A stretch of DNA of 64,000 nt. Source: Streptomyces cynarae. GTDB taxonomy: Bacteria; Actinomycetota; Actinomycetes; Streptomycetales; Streptomycetaceae. The position numbers were made by a program, and so were the translations under genes. The stretch lies in the NCBI RefSeq assembly GCF_025642135.1, contig NZ_CP106793.1, positions 6,912,001 through 6,976,000 of the forward strand, given 5' to 3'. The notes under the pieces are model-generated. The model searched no databases and was not told where the DNA came from. It worked only from the letters and a program-made list of their open reading frames with translations. Every line of letters begins with the position of its first letter. Positions within the stretch are counted from its first letter, which is position 1. This document shows, one piece after another, positions 25,324 through 34,263 of this stretch.

Positions 25324-28320
25324 ATGCCCTCCGTGAGGGAAGTGAGCGCGGTGTCCGTCGCCTGGGACGACATCGGCGGTCTCGTCGATGCCCATGAGCG
25401 TTTTCTTGCCGGCGCGCGAGTCGACACGGACGTACGGGGTTCGGTGCTCGAATCCTGGCAGCGTTGCAGGTTCCAGGGGGTGCAGCCGCATCGCCTCCTG
25501 GTGCCCTACGCCGCGGACCTGGCGCTGGACGACCGTCTCCTGCGCGCGGCCGACCCCGTCCTGAAGGACCTCACCACGTCGCTCGCCAACGTGAGCATGG
25601 CGATCGCGTTCAGCGACGCGCGGGCCCGCATGATCCAGCGGCACGGCGGTGACCGGCAGTTGCGCGAGCGCCTCGACGCGGTGAACTTCGCCCCGGGATT
25701 CGACGCCTCGGAGCGGGCCGCCGGCACCAACGGCGTCGGCACCGCGCTGGCCGGGCGGGGCCCGATCTACGTGGTCGGCCGCGAACACTTCGCCGACTGC
25801 CTGCAGCCCTTCGCCTGTGCGGGCGCACCGATCCGCGACCCGCTCAGCGGGCGCATCGAGGCCGTGCTCGACCTCACCTGCCTGCGGGAGGACGGCGACC
25901 CCGCGATGCTGCGGCTGGTGCGTCAGGCCGCCCGCGACATCGAGGGACGGCTGCTGGAGCAGGCCACGGAACGCGAACAGGCCCTGCTCGCCGCCTACCG
26001 GCGTGCCTGCCGCGACATGGGCGGCACCGTCGGCTGGCCACGGCAACCGCAGGGCGTGGGGAACGGGTTTCCCGACGGCGGCACCCTCAGCCGGATCGAC
26101 ATGGCGGTGCTGCGGGAGAAGGCCGAGGAGCTCATCGCTTCGCCTCAGCGCACCCTCGACGAGGTGGCCCTCTCCGGCGGACGCGTAGCCACGCTGCTGC
26201 GCCGCCAGGTCATGGGAGCGGCCGGTGAGAGCGGAGTGGTCGTCGAGGCCAGGGTCCACGGCGGCCCGCACCTGCGCCACGTCGAACTCGCCGCACCTTC
26301 GGAGCCGGCACCGCTCACCGCCCCGTCCGCGTTCACCCCGCCCGCGACCACGTTCACCCCGCCCGCCCCCGCCGCGTTCACCCCGCCCGCGCCGACCGCG
26401 TTCACCCCGTCCGTCGCCGGGGACACGAGCGCGGCACCTCCGGTCCTCCTGCGCGCCGTCGCCCCGGCGCCCGCGGCCACGGCGACCGTCCCGTCGCCGA
26501 CGGAAACCGCTCCACCGCCGCCCGCCCCCACCGAGGCGGGCCCGCAGCCCCGTGCGGACGAGGGCGAGAGCGGTACCGGTGCCGAGGGCTGGCTGCTGCT
26601 CGTCGGTGAGCCCGGCGTCGGCCGCCTGGCGGTCCTGGCCCGCAAGCGCCTGGAGCTGCTGCACGACGCCAGCGTGCGCATCGGCACGACTCTGGACGTC
26701 ACCCGCACCGCGGAGGAACTGGCGGAGGTGACCGTCCCCCGGTTCGCCGACCTGGCGGTCGTCGACCTTCCCGACTCCGTTCTGCTCGGAGAGGAGCCGG
26801 GGCCGCTCGGCGGTCACAGCCCGCTGCGCCGGGTCGCGCTCGGCAGCGTGCGCGAGGAACTGCCCGTGTACGGCATCGGCGACCTCGTCCAGTACGTGCC
26901 GTCCACCCCGCAGGTCCGCTGCCTGGAGACCGGGCAGTCCGCACTCGAACCCGTCCTGTCCGAGGCCGAGGGCTGGATCGCCCAGGATCCGGCGCGGTTC
27001 GGACGGGCACTGACCGAGGGCATCCACTCCCTGATCACCGTGCCCCTGCGGGCCCGCGGCACGATCCTCGGCGTGGTGAGCTTCTACCGTTCCGAGAAGC
27101 CCACCCCCTTCGAGGACGACGACCTGTCCCTCGCCCAGGAACTGGCCGGCCGCGCGGCGATCTCCATCGACAACGCCCGCCGCTACACGCGCGAGCACAA
27201 CACCGCACTCGCACTGCAACGCAGTCTGCTGCCCCGGGGCCGGCCCGAGCAGAACGCCGTCGAGGTCGCCTACCGCTACCTGCCCGCGCAGGCAGGAGTC
27301 GGCGGCGACTGGTTCGACGTCATCCCGCTGTCCGGCGCCCGGGTGGCCCTGGTGGTCGGCGACGTCGTCGGGCACGGACTGCACGCCGCGGCCACCATGG
27401 GCCGGCTGCGCACCGCCGTGCACAACTTCTGCTCCCTGGACCTGCCGCCCGACGACCTCCTCACCCACCTCGACGACCTGGTCGGACGCCTGGACCGGGG
27501 CGAGGGCTGGGCTGTGGAGCCCACCTACCCGGACGCCGGGATCGTCGGCGCCACCTGTCTGTACGCCGTCTACGACCCGGTGTCCCGGCGGTGCACCCTC
27601 ACCCGGGCCGGCCACCCGGTCCCCGCGGTCGTCGGCCCCGACGGCGGCGTGGACTTCGTCGACCTGCCGTCGGGCCCGCCGCTCGGGCTCGGCGGGACGC
27701 CGTTCGAGACGGTCGAGCTGGAGCTGGCCGAGGGCAGCCAACTGGTGCTCTACACCGACGGTCTGATCGAGGACCGGGTACGGGACATCGACACCGGCCT
27801 GGACAAGCTCCGCAGCGTCCTGGCCTGCCCCGGCCGGGCGCCGGAGGACACCTGCGAGGCCGTCCTCGACGCCCTGCTCCCGACCCGGCCGAGCGACGAC
27901 GTGGCCCTGCTCGTGGCCCGGACGCATGCGCTCGGCCCGAAGCGGGTCGCCGAGTGGGAGTTCCCGAGCGATCCGGCCGTCGTCTCCCGCGCGCGGGAGG
28001 CGGTCCTCGGCCAGATGTCCGCCTGGGGCCTGGACGAACTCGGCTACACCACCGAGCTGGTCGCCAGCGAGCTGGTCACCAACGCCATCCGGCACGCCAC
28101 CGGCCCCGTCCAGCTGCGCCTCCTTCGGGACCGCGCGCTGATCTGCGAGGTCTCCGACGGCAGCAGCACCTCGCCCCGGCTGCGGCGCGCCCGGAACGAG
28201 GACGAGGGCGGGCGCGGACTGTTCCTCGTCGCGCAGCTCACCGAGCGCTGGGGAACCCGCTACACCACCGACGGCAAGATCATCTGGACCGAACAGTCCC
28301 TGGAACAGCCCCTGTCCTGA
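25324..28320 (+). CDS. AcoR-type GAF / PP2C phosphatase / ATPase regulator
   Basis: This 998-aa soluble protein joins several modules. Residues about 30-220 match the N-terminal sensor of AcoR-type activators of acetoin and alcohol genes (VLESWQRCRFQGV, DASERAAGTNGVGTALAG), without their sigma-54 ATPase. A Pro-rich linker at about 330-400 has repeats of AFTPPAP. Then come a GAF domain (about 440-610), a SpoIIE-type PP2C phosphatase (about 640-850, GGDWFDVIPL, VVGDVVGHGLHAAATMG, TLTRAGHPVPAVV, YTDGLIEDR) and an anti-sigma-type histidine-kinase-like ATPase (about 870-990, ASELVTNAIRHA, GRGLFLV). Such proteins act in partner-switching control of sigma factors. It is divergent from the PQQ alcohol dehydrogenase operon and may sense the same substrate; that link is inferred. 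Confidence 0.88.
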   Translation: MPSVREVSAVSVAWDDIGGLVDAHERFLAGARVDTDVRGSVLESWQRCRFQGVQPHRLLVPYAADLALDDRLLRAADPVLKDLTTSLANVSMAIAFSDARARMIQRHGGDRQLRERLDAVNFAPGFDASERAAGTNGVGTALAGRGPIYVVGREHFADCLQPFACAGAPIRDPLSGRIEAVLDLTCLREDGDPAMLRLVRQAARDIEGRLLEQATEREQALLAAYRRACRDMGGTVGWPRQPQGVGNGFPDGGTLSRIDMAVLREKAEELIASPQRTLDEVALSGGRVATLLRRQVMGAAGESGVVVEARVHGGPHLRHVELAAPSEPAPLTAPSAFTPPATTFTPPAPAAFTPPAPTAFTPSVAGDTSAAPPVLLRAVAPAPAATATVPSPTETAPPPPAPTEAGPQPRADEGESGTGAEGWLLLVGEPGVGRLAVLARKRLELLHDASVRIGTTLDVTRTAEELAEVTVPRFADLAVVDLPDSVLLGEEPGPLGGHSPLRRVALGSVREELPVYGIGDLVQYVPSTPQVRCLETGQSALEPVLSEAEGWIAQDPARFGRALTEGIHSLITVPLRARGTILGVVSFYRSEKPTPFEDDDLSLAQELAGRAAISIDNARRYTREHNTALALQRSLLPRGRPEQNAVEVAYRYLPAQAGVGGDWFDVIPLSGARVALVVGDVVGHGLHAAATMGRLRTAVHNFCSLDLPPDDLLTHLDDLVGRLDRGEGWAVEPTYPDAGIVGATCLYAVYDPVSRRCTLTRAGHPVPAVVGPDGGVDFVDLPSGPPLGLGGTPFETVELELAEGSQLVLYTDGLIEDRVRDIDTGLDKLRSVLACPGRAPEDTCEAVLDALLPTRPSDDVALLVARTHALGPKRVAEWEFPSDPAVVSRAREAVLGQMSAWGLDELGYTTELVASELVTNAIRHATGPVQLRLLRDRALICEVSDGSSTSPRLRRARNEDEGGRGLFLVAQLTERWGTRYTTDGKIIWTEQSLEQPLS

Positions 28321-28447
28321 CCGCCCTCCCCGACCGCCGTTCACGGGGGCGCCGCTTCCGTTAGAGTCGCTGCCGGGCGTGCCCCGCAACGGGCGGTCCT
28401 GTGAAGGCGCAGGTCAGGGCGCAGGTCAGTCGGTGGTTGGGGGCAGT

Positions 28448-28696
28448 ATGCGTTTGAGGGTGGAGTTCACGACCGAGCCCTTCGACCTCGATGAGGCGCC
28501 CGCGCACGCGCTGGTGGCCCGCGATGTCATCGGCTCCGCCGATCTGGACGCCGTGGACGTCGGCCCGTTCGGCAACACCGCGGAGGGCCGCGCCGACGCC
28601 GTGCTCACCGCCGTCGACGCACTGCTGCGCAAGGCCCTCCAGGCCGGTGCCACCCGGATCTCGCTGCAGGTCAACGTGATCGGGGAGGACAAGTGA
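28448..28696 (+). CDS. Conserved hypothetical protein paired with HTH protein
   Basis: This 82-aa protein alternates beta-strand and helix patterns (RLRVEFTTEPFDLD, then AVLTAVDALLRKALQAGATR). I do not recognise a named domain. Its stop overlaps the GTG start of the HTH gene downstream (GTGA), so the two are made together. The ATG at 28448 is chosen because residues upstream of it look non-coding. It probably works with the HTH protein as a ligand-sensing partner ahead of the urate genes; this is a guess from context. Confidence 0.7.
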   Translation: MRLRVEFTTEPFDLDEAPAHALVARDVIGSADLDAVDVGPFGNTAEGRADAVLTAVDALLRKALQAGATRISLQVNVIGEDK

Positions 28697-29061
28697 CCGG
28701 CACCGGGGACGAGCCGTTCATCACGGCCGTGAAACCACTGGTCGACGCCATGGGGGGCGAGATGCTGCCCCCCGACCAGGCCGGTCCCGACGACGTGGTG
28801 CTCGTCTGGGAGGGCGCCGACGTCGTCGCCGTACGCCTGCCGCAGCTCGCCGACTCGCTGGATCACATCCTGGCCGCGATGGAGCGCAAGCGCGGCAAGC
28901 CCCTCTCCGAACTGGACCGCAAGGCCAAGCAGGAGGTCGTACGGACCCTTGAGGCGCGCGGCGCGTTCTCCGTGCGCCACGGAGTGGAGACCGTCGCGAG
29001 CGCGCTCGGCGTCAGCAGATTCACCGTCTACAACTACCTCAATCGTGAGAAGGAGTCCTGA
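28693..29061 (+). CDS. Helix-turn-helix regulator, YheO/DauR-like C-terminus
   Basis: This 122-aa protein ends in a helix-turn-helix, VETVASALGVSRFTVYNYLN, of the type found at the C-terminus of YheO/DauR regulators. Its N-terminal half has a small alpha/beta shape (DDVVLVWEGADVVAVRLPQ) without the full PAS domain of that family. It starts at GTG 28693, overlapping the previous gene. It lies 155 bp upstream of the urate operon on the same strand, and a palindrome sits between them, so it may regulate purine breakdown. Confidence 0.75.
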   Translation: MTGTGDEPFITAVKPLVDAMGGEMLPPDQAGPDDVVLVWEGADVVAVRLPQLADSLDHILAAMERKRGKPLSELDRKAKQEVVRTLEARGAFSVRHGVETVASALGVSRFTVYNYLNREKES

Positions 29062-29063
29062 CG

Positions 29064-29107
29064 GGCCCTCGCGCAGGTGAGCGGCTCGGCCCTCGCGCAG
29101 GTGAGCG
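29064..29107. repeat. 20-bp direct repeat after the HTH gene
   Basis: GGCCCTCGCGCAGGTGAGCG occurs at 29064-29083 and again at 29088-29107, a 24-bp period. The function is unknown. Confidence 0.7.
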
Positions 29108-29135
29108 ACTCACCCCGGCTTGTTACCCCGAATTT

Positions 29136-29150
29136 TCAACAAACTGTTGA
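29136..29150. promoter_or_regulatory. Palindromic operator candidate upstream of uraD
   Basis: TCAACAAACTGTTGA is a 6-3-6 perfect palindrome located 67 bp before uraD. Close relatives of the same length lie upstream of allB (53974-53988) and aceB (51791-51805), which suggests a common regulator separate from AllR. Confidence 0.6.
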
Positions 29151-29216
29151 CCGCGTGTGGGCGGAGGGCGTTAGCTGTTCGCAGCCCGCTCAAGGACCAA
29201 GGCCACGGAGGCACCC

Positions 29217-29735
29217 GTGACGTCCACTCCCACGCCGCCGGGTCTCGCCCGCTTCAACGCCGCGGAAGAACCCGCGGCCCGCGCCGCCCTCCACGAGGTG
29301 TGCGCGTCCACGGCCTGGGCCGGACGGCTGCTCGCCGGGCGCCCCTACGCCACCGCCGAAGACCTCTACGCCGCGAACGACGCCGCCATGGCGGGGATGA
29401 CCACCGCGGATCTCGAGGAGGCCATGGCCGGGCACCCGCCGATCGGACGGCCCAAGCCGGGCGATCCCGCCTCGGCACGTGAGCAGCGGGGCATGGCCGG
29501 CGCCTCCGACGAGCTCAAGGCGGAGATGCTCGAGCTGAACCTGGCGTACCAGGAGAGGTTCGGCCATGTCTTCCTGATCTGCGCGACCGGGAAGACCGGC
29601 GAGCAGATGAGGGACGCGGTCAAGGAGCGGATCGGCAACGCGCCGGAGCAGGAACGGGAGATCGTCCGCACCGAGCTGGGCAAGATCAACCGCATCCGGC
29701 TGGCACGCATCGTCGAAGAGGGCGACCACGCATGA
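29217..29735 (+). CDS. uraD: OHCU decarboxylase
   Basis: This 172-aa enzyme decarboxylates 2-oxo-4-hydroxy-4-carboxy-5-ureidoimidazoline to S-allantoin, the third step from urate. Family residues are visible in GHPPIGRPK (catalytic His), ASAREQRGM and ERFGHVFLICATGKTG. All-helical composition and length fit. GTG 29217 is the start, with CGGAGG upstream. Its stop overlaps the uraH start (ATGA). It is the first gene of the urate operon uraD-uraH-uox-deaminase. Confidence 0.94.
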   Translation: MTSTPTPPGLARFNAAEEPAARAALHEVCASTAWAGRLLAGRPYATAEDLYAANDAAMAGMTTADLEEAMAGHPPIGRPKPGDPASAREQRGMAGASDELKAEMLELNLAYQERFGHVFLICATGKTGEQMRDAVKERIGNAPEQEREIVRTELGKINRIRLARIVEEGDHA

Positions 29736-30139
29736 GCAATCGCACCACCGCCTCCGTGTCCACGCACATCCTGGACACCAGCATCGGCCGCCCCGCCACG
29801 GGCGTCGCCGTCCGCCTCGCCGCCCGTCCCGGCCGGGACGCGGACTGGCAGGCGCTCGGCGGCTCCACGACCGATGCGGACGGCCGGTGCAAGGACCTTC
29901 CGGCCCTGCCGGAGGGGACGACCCACGTACGGCTCGACTTCGCGGTCGAGGCGTACTTCGAGAGGTCCGACAAGAAGCAAGCCGATGCGCAGCAGGACGC
30001 CCCCGCGAATCGGGACAGCGGTGCGCGAGGAGTGTTCTTCCCGGAGGTGACGGTCACGTTCGCCGTCGTGCCCGGGGAGCACTACCACGTACCGCTGCTG
30101 CTCACCCCGTTCGGCTACTCCGTTTACCGAGGGAGCTAG
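29732..30139 (+). CDS. uraH: 5-hydroxyisourate hydrolase
   Basis: This 135-aa transthyretin-like enzyme hydrolyses 5-hydroxyisourate, the urate oxidase product, to OHCU. It has the N-terminal signature VSTHILDTSIGRPATGVAVRL, the central FFPEVTVTF strand and the C-terminal tetrapeptide YRGS that defines the family. A slightly extended loop (SDKKQADAQQDAPANRDSGA) distinguishes it from short homologues. ATG 29732 overlaps the uraD stop. It sits 5 bp ahead of the urate oxidase gene. Confidence 0.95.
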   Translation: MSNRTTASVSTHILDTSIGRPATGVAVRLAARPGRDADWQALGGSTTDADGRCKDLPALPEGTTHVRLDFAVEAYFERSDKKQADAQQDAPANRDSGARGVFFPEVTVTFAVVPGEHYHVPLLLTPFGYSVYRGS

Positions 30140-30144
30140 CACAC

Positions 30145-31065
30145 ATGGCAGCAGTCAATTCCCGCCCGGCCCGCCCCGTACTGGGACAGAACCAGTACGG
30201 CAAGGCCGAGAACCGGGTCGTCAGGATCACGCGGGACGGCGCCACCCACCACATCAAGGACCTCAACGTCTCGGTGTCGCTGAGCGGAGACATGGACGAG
30301 GTCCACTACTCGGGTTCCAACGCCAACGTGCTGCCGACCGACACCACCAAGAACACGGTGTACGCGTTCGCCAAGGAGCACGGCATCGACTCCGCCGAGC
30401 AGTTCGGCATCCATCTCGCCCGCCACTTCGTGACCTCGCAGGAGCCGATCCACCGGGCCCGCATCCGCATCGAGGAGTACGCCTGGGACCGGATCGAGCA
30501 CTCCGGGGAGGGCGCGCACTCCTTCCTCCGCACAGGCCAGGAGACCCGCCTGACGCAGATCACCTACGACGGCTCGTCCTGGGAGGTGGTCTCCGGACTG
30601 AAGGACCTGACGGTGATGAACTCCACCGACTCCGAGTTCTGGGGCTACGTCAAGGACAAGTACACGACGCTGCCCGAGGCCCACGACCGCATCCTGGCCA
30701 CCTCCGTCACCGGCCGCTGGCGCTTCAACTGGACCGACGACGCCCAGGAGGCGCCGGACTGGGAGACGTCCTACGAGGATGCGAAGAAGCACCTGCTCCG
30801 GGCCTTCGCCGAGACCTACTCCCTCTCCCTGCAGCAGACGCTGTACCAGATGGGCGCCCGCATCATCGAGCATCGCTCCGAGATCGACGAGGTCCGCTTC
30901 TCGCTCCCGAACAAGCACCACTTCCTGGTGGATCTGGAGCCGTTCGGGCTGAAGAACGACAACGAGGTGTACTTCGCCGCCGACCGCCCCTACGGCCTGA
31001 TCGAGGCCACCGTCCTGCGGGAAGGGTGCGAGGCACGGATCCCGGTGGACCTCACCAACCTGTGA
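30145..31065 (+). CDS. uox: Urate oxidase
   Basis: This 306-aa cofactor-free uricase converts urate and O2 to 5-hydroxyisourate and H2O2. It carries the two tandem T-fold halves with the signature KAENRVVRI (catalytic Lys), TDTTKNTVYAFAKEHG (Thr and His), SVTGRWRF and LPNKHHFLVDLEPFGLKND. Length is normal for the family. The ATG at 30145 follows GGGAGC. The frame is open further upstream but overlaps uraH there. It is third in the urate operon. Confidence 0.96.
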   Translation: MAAVNSRPARPVLGQNQYGKAENRVVRITRDGATHHIKDLNVSVSLSGDMDEVHYSGSNANVLPTDTTKNTVYAFAKEHGIDSAEQFGIHLARHFVTSQEPIHRARIRIEEYAWDRIEHSGEGAHSFLRTGQETRLTQITYDGSSWEVVSGLKDLTVMNSTDSEFWGYVKDKYTTLPEAHDRILATSVTGRWRFNWTDDAQEAPDWETSYEDAKKHLLRAFAETYSLSLQQTLYQMGARIIEHRSEIDEVRFSLPNKHHFLVDLEPFGLKNDNEVYFAADRPYGLIEATVLREGCEARIPVDLTNL

Positions 31066-31086
31066 CGGAAGCGAGAACCACGAACC

Positions 31087-32463
31087 ATGACAGCCCAGCG
31101 CATCGTCATCGAGAACTGCGCCCTCGCGACCGTAGACGCGCACGACACCGAGTACGCGAGCGGACACCTCGTCGTCGCCGGCAACCGCATCGAGGCGGTC
31201 GGCCCGGGTGCGGCCCCCGAGGGGCTGGAGAACGTCGTGCGCCGCATCGACGCGACCGGCCACCTCGTCACCCCGGGCCTGGTCAACACCCATCACCACT
31301 TCTACCAGTGGATCACCCGGGGCCTGGCCACCGACCACAACCTGTTCGACTGGCTCGTCGCGCTGTACCCGACGTGGGCGCGCATCGACGAGCCGATGGT
31401 GTACGCGGCGGCCCGGGGATCGCTCGCGATGATGGCCCGCGGCGGCGTCACCACCGCCATGGACCACCACTACGTCTTCCCGAGGGGCTCCGGCGACCTG
31501 TCCGGCGCGATCATCCGCGCCGCCCGCGAGATGGGAGTCCGCTTCACCCTCGCCCGAGGCTCGATGGACCGGGGCGAGTCCGACGGCGGTCTGCCGCCGG
31601 ACTTCGCCGTCGAGACCCTGGAAGGCGCCCTGGCCGCCACCGAGGCGACCGTCGACGAGCACCACGACGCCTCCTTCGACGCCATGACGCAGGTGGCCGT
31701 GGCCCCCTGCTCGCCCTTCTCGGTGTCGACCGAACTCCTGCGGCAGGGAGCGGAGCTGGCGCGCAGGAAGGGCGTACGGCTGCACACCCACGGCTCGGAG
31801 ACGGTGGAGGAGGAGAAGTTCTGCCACGAGCTGTTCGGCATGGGCCCGACCGACTACTTCGAGTCCACCGGCTGGCTCGGCGAGGACGTGTGGATGGCGC
31901 ACTGCGTCCACATGAACGACTCCGACATCGCCGCCTTCGCCCGTACCAGGACGGGGGTCGCCCACTGCCCGTCCTCCAACGCCCGTCTGGCCGCCGGTAT
32001 CGCCCGCGTGCCCGACATGCTCTCCGCCGGCGTCCCGGTGGGCCTCGGCGTGGACGGCACCGCGTCCAACGAGTCCGGCGAACTCCACACCGAACTGCGC
32101 AACGCGCTCCTCATCAACCGTCTGGGCTCCCACCGGGAGGCCGCCCTGAACGCCCGCCAGGCGCTGCGCCTCGGCACCTACGGCGGCGCCCAAGTGCTGG
32201 GCCGCGCACGGGAGATCGGCTCCCTGGAGCCGGGCAAGCTGGCCGACCTGGTGCTGTGGCGGATGGACACGCTCGCCCACTCCTCGATCGCCGACCCGGT
32301 GACGGCGCTGGTCCTCGGGGCGGCGGCACCGGTCACCGCGTCCTTCGTGAACGGCCGCCAGATCGTGGAACACGGCAGGCTGCTGACCGCCGACGAGGAC
32401 GCCATCGCCCGCTCCACGCGGGACGAGGCCCGGCGCCTCGCGCGGATCGCCGAGCAGGACTGA
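31087..32463 (+). CDS. 8-oxoguanine deaminase (amidohydrolase)
   Basis: This 458-aa metal-dependent amidohydrolase of the TRZ/ATZ/guanine deaminase group most resembles 8-oxoguanine deaminases, which make urate and ammonia. Metal-site motifs are PGLVNTHHHFYQW, RLHTHGSET, WMAHCVHMND and GLGVDGTASNESG. It follows urate oxidase by 21 bp, and feeding urate into that operon fits the assignment. Guanine deaminase or a related triazine-type hydrolase is the alternative. A terminator hairpin lies about 80 bp after the stop. Confidence 0.88.
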   Translation: MTAQRIVIENCALATVDAHDTEYASGHLVVAGNRIEAVGPGAAPEGLENVVRRIDATGHLVTPGLVNTHHHFYQWITRGLATDHNLFDWLVALYPTWARIDEPMVYAAARGSLAMMARGGVTTAMDHHYVFPRGSGDLSGAIIRAAREMGVRFTLARGSMDRGESDGGLPPDFAVETLEGALAATEATVDEHHDASFDAMTQVAVAPCSPFSVSTELLRQGAELARRKGVRLHTHGSETVEEEKFCHELFGMGPTDYFESTGWLGEDVWMAHCVHMNDSDIAAFARTRTGVAHCPSSNARLAAGIARVPDMLSAGVPVGLGVDGTASNESGELHTELRNALLINRLGSHREAALNARQALRLGTYGGAQVLGRAREIGSLEPGKLADLVLWRMDTLAHSSIADPVTALVLGAAAPVTASFVNGRQIVEHGRLLTADEDAIARSTRDEARRLARIAEQD

Positions 32464-32543
32464 CCGTCCGTCGAAGACTCCGGCCGGGAGGGACGGCTCC
32501 CGTCCGGTGGCCGTGACCCCGAACGGGGCCCACGGCGACCGTC

Positions 32544-32575
32544 CCCGGGGCGCGCAGGGACGTGCGCGCCCCGGG
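32544..32575. terminator. Bidirectional terminator hairpin
   Basis: CCCGGGGCGCGCA at 32544-32556 pairs exactly with TGCGCGCCCCGGG at 32563-32575 across a 6-nt loop. It lies between the convergent ends of the urate operon and the MFS gene. Confidence 0.8.
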
Positions 32576-32733
32576 CGGTCCCCGTCCGAGCAGCATGCGC
32601 GCCCTGCCAGGTGCCGGCCGCAACGGCACACAGGTGGCCGGCCTTCGCCCGTGTGGAATGCGCGACGAGGTTCGATGACGCATTCGTCGAGGGCCGCGCA
32701 GAAGCAGGATGACCCGTCGCGGATGCCGGCCAC

Positions 32734-34188
32734 TCACTTCCCGCGCGGCCGCAGCACTCCCGCCGCCAGCGCGAGCGCCCCCACCGCGAACACCACCGCC
32801 ACCCGGAAGGCCAGCCGGTAGCCGTCGGCGGTGGCCACGACGGGGTCCACGCCCCGTCCGAGCAGCCCCTCGGTCCGACTCGCCGCCAGCGTGGACAGCA
32901 CCGCGAGCGCCAGCGAACCACCCACCACCTGTGTGGTGTTGAACAGACCGGAGGCCAGGCCCGCGTCCTCCTCCCGCGCCCCGGACATCGCGAGCCCGGT
33001 CAGCGCGGGCATCGCCGCAGCGAACCCGGCGGAGAGCAGCAGCAGCGGCGGCAGCACGTCGGTGACGTAGGACCCGTCGACCGGCGCGCGGCTCAGCAGC
33101 GCCATCCCGGCGACGATCAGCACGAGCCCCGCCGTCAGGACCCGGTACGGGCCGAACCGGCCGATGGTCCGCGCCGACAGTCCCAGCATCAGCACGCCGA
33201 TCGCGATCGGAGCCGGCAGGAACGCCGTACCGGTGAGCAACGCGTCGTAGCCGAGGACACGTTGCAGGTACAGCGCGCCGATGAACTGGAAGCCGTACAT
33301 GGTTCCGATCATCAGCACCTGCACGGCGTTCGCACCGGTCAGCAGCCGCGAGCGGAACAGGCGCAGCCGCAGCAGCGGACGTGCGACCCGCGCCTGCCGG
33401 ACGGTGAACGCCACGAAGAGGGCCAGGGCGAGTGCGGCGAGCAGCAGCGTGGCGGTGAGGCCGCGGTCACCCGAGCCGACGATCACATACACCGTGAGCA
33501 TCAGCGCGCCGGTGACGAGAGCCGTCCCGGGATAGTCCGCGCCCCTCCCGAGGCCGGCACCGCCGTCCGGTGCCAGGACGCGGACCGCGGCGAACCACGC
33601 GGCCAGCCCGATCGGCAGATTGATCAGGAAGATCCAGTGCCAGCCCAGGGCCTGCGTCAACGCCCCGCCGAGGAAGGTGCCGAGGGCACCGCCCGCCGCC
33701 CCGACCGCGCTGAACACCGCGATGGCGCGGGCCTGTTCACGCGGATCGGGAAACAGTGCCACCAGCATGCCGAGCACCACGGCCGACACCATCGCCCCAC
33801 CCGCCCCCTGAACGGCCCGCGCAGCGATCAGCACGCCCTGACCGGTGGCCAGTCCGCACAGCACGGACGCCGCGGTGAACACCGCCAGCCCCGCCGCGAA
33901 CATCCGTCTGCGACCCATCAGGTCCCCGAGGCGGCCGACCAGCAGGAGCAGGCCGCCGAACGGGATCAGGTAGGCGTTGACGACCCAGGCGAGCCCCGGA
34001 CCGCTGAAGCCCAGGTCGCTCTGGATCGCGGGCATCGCCACGGTGACGACGTTCCCGTCCAGGATCGTCATCAGCGTCCCCGCGCACAGCACGGCCAGGG
34101 ACGTCCAACGGGAGTACGTCCGCCGCAGTGGCGGGTGGGTCGGGGACGCGACTTGCGTCGACATGGCCGTGGCCTCCGCATTCTCCAT
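32734..34188 (-). CDS. MFS drug-efflux transporter (DHA2, 14 helices)
   Basis: This 484-aa transporter has about 14 membrane helices, as in the DHA2 family of proton-driven drug exporters. Motifs seen are LDGNVVTVAMPAIQSDLG in helix 1 (the DHA2 motif D1), the loop motif GRLGDLMGRRRMF and GAGGAMVSAVVLGM. It is divergent from an HxlR regulator with a 75-bp shared promoter region, the usual arrangement for an inducible pump. ATG 34188 follows GAGG; ATG 34164 is possible. The substrate is unknown. Confidence 0.88.
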   Translation of the reverse strand: MENAEATAMSTQVASPTHPPLRRTYSRWTSLAVLCAGTLMTILDGNVVTVAMPAIQSDLGFSGPGLAWVVNAYLIPFGGLLLLVGRLGDLMGRRRMFAAGLAVFTAASVLCGLATGQGVLIAARAVQGAGGAMVSAVVLGMLVALFPDPREQARAIAVFSAVGAAGGALGTFLGGALTQALGWHWIFLINLPIGLAAWFAAVRVLAPDGGAGLGRGADYPGTALVTGALMLTVYVIVGSGDRGLTATLLLAALALALFVAFTVRQARVARPLLRLRLFRSRLLTGANAVQVLMIGTMYGFQFIGALYLQRVLGYDALLTGTAFLPAPIAIGVLMLGLSARTIGRFGPYRVLTAGLVLIVAGMALLSRAPVDGSYVTDVLPPLLLLSAGFAAAMPALTGLAMSGAREEDAGLASGLFNTTQVVGGSLALAVLSTLAASRTEGLLGRGVDPVVATADGYRLAFRVAVVFAVGALALAAGVLRPRGK

Positions 34189-34263
34189 GGCAACCTCAAG
34201 TGCACGACTTGTAACGGGGTACATCGTCAGTGACCATGGAGGGCGGCGTAAGGAGGCAGTTCG

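Noticed and set aside
25303..28389. 1028-codon minus-strand open frame opposite the regulator gene
   Set aside because: It is exactly antisense to a multi-domain protein with intact GAF, PP2C and ATPase motifs. Its composition is Gly/Arg/Asp-rich without domains.
30136..32733. 865-codon minus-strand open frame
   Set aside because: It mirrors the urate oxidase and deaminase genes; the plus-strand proteins are unmistakable.
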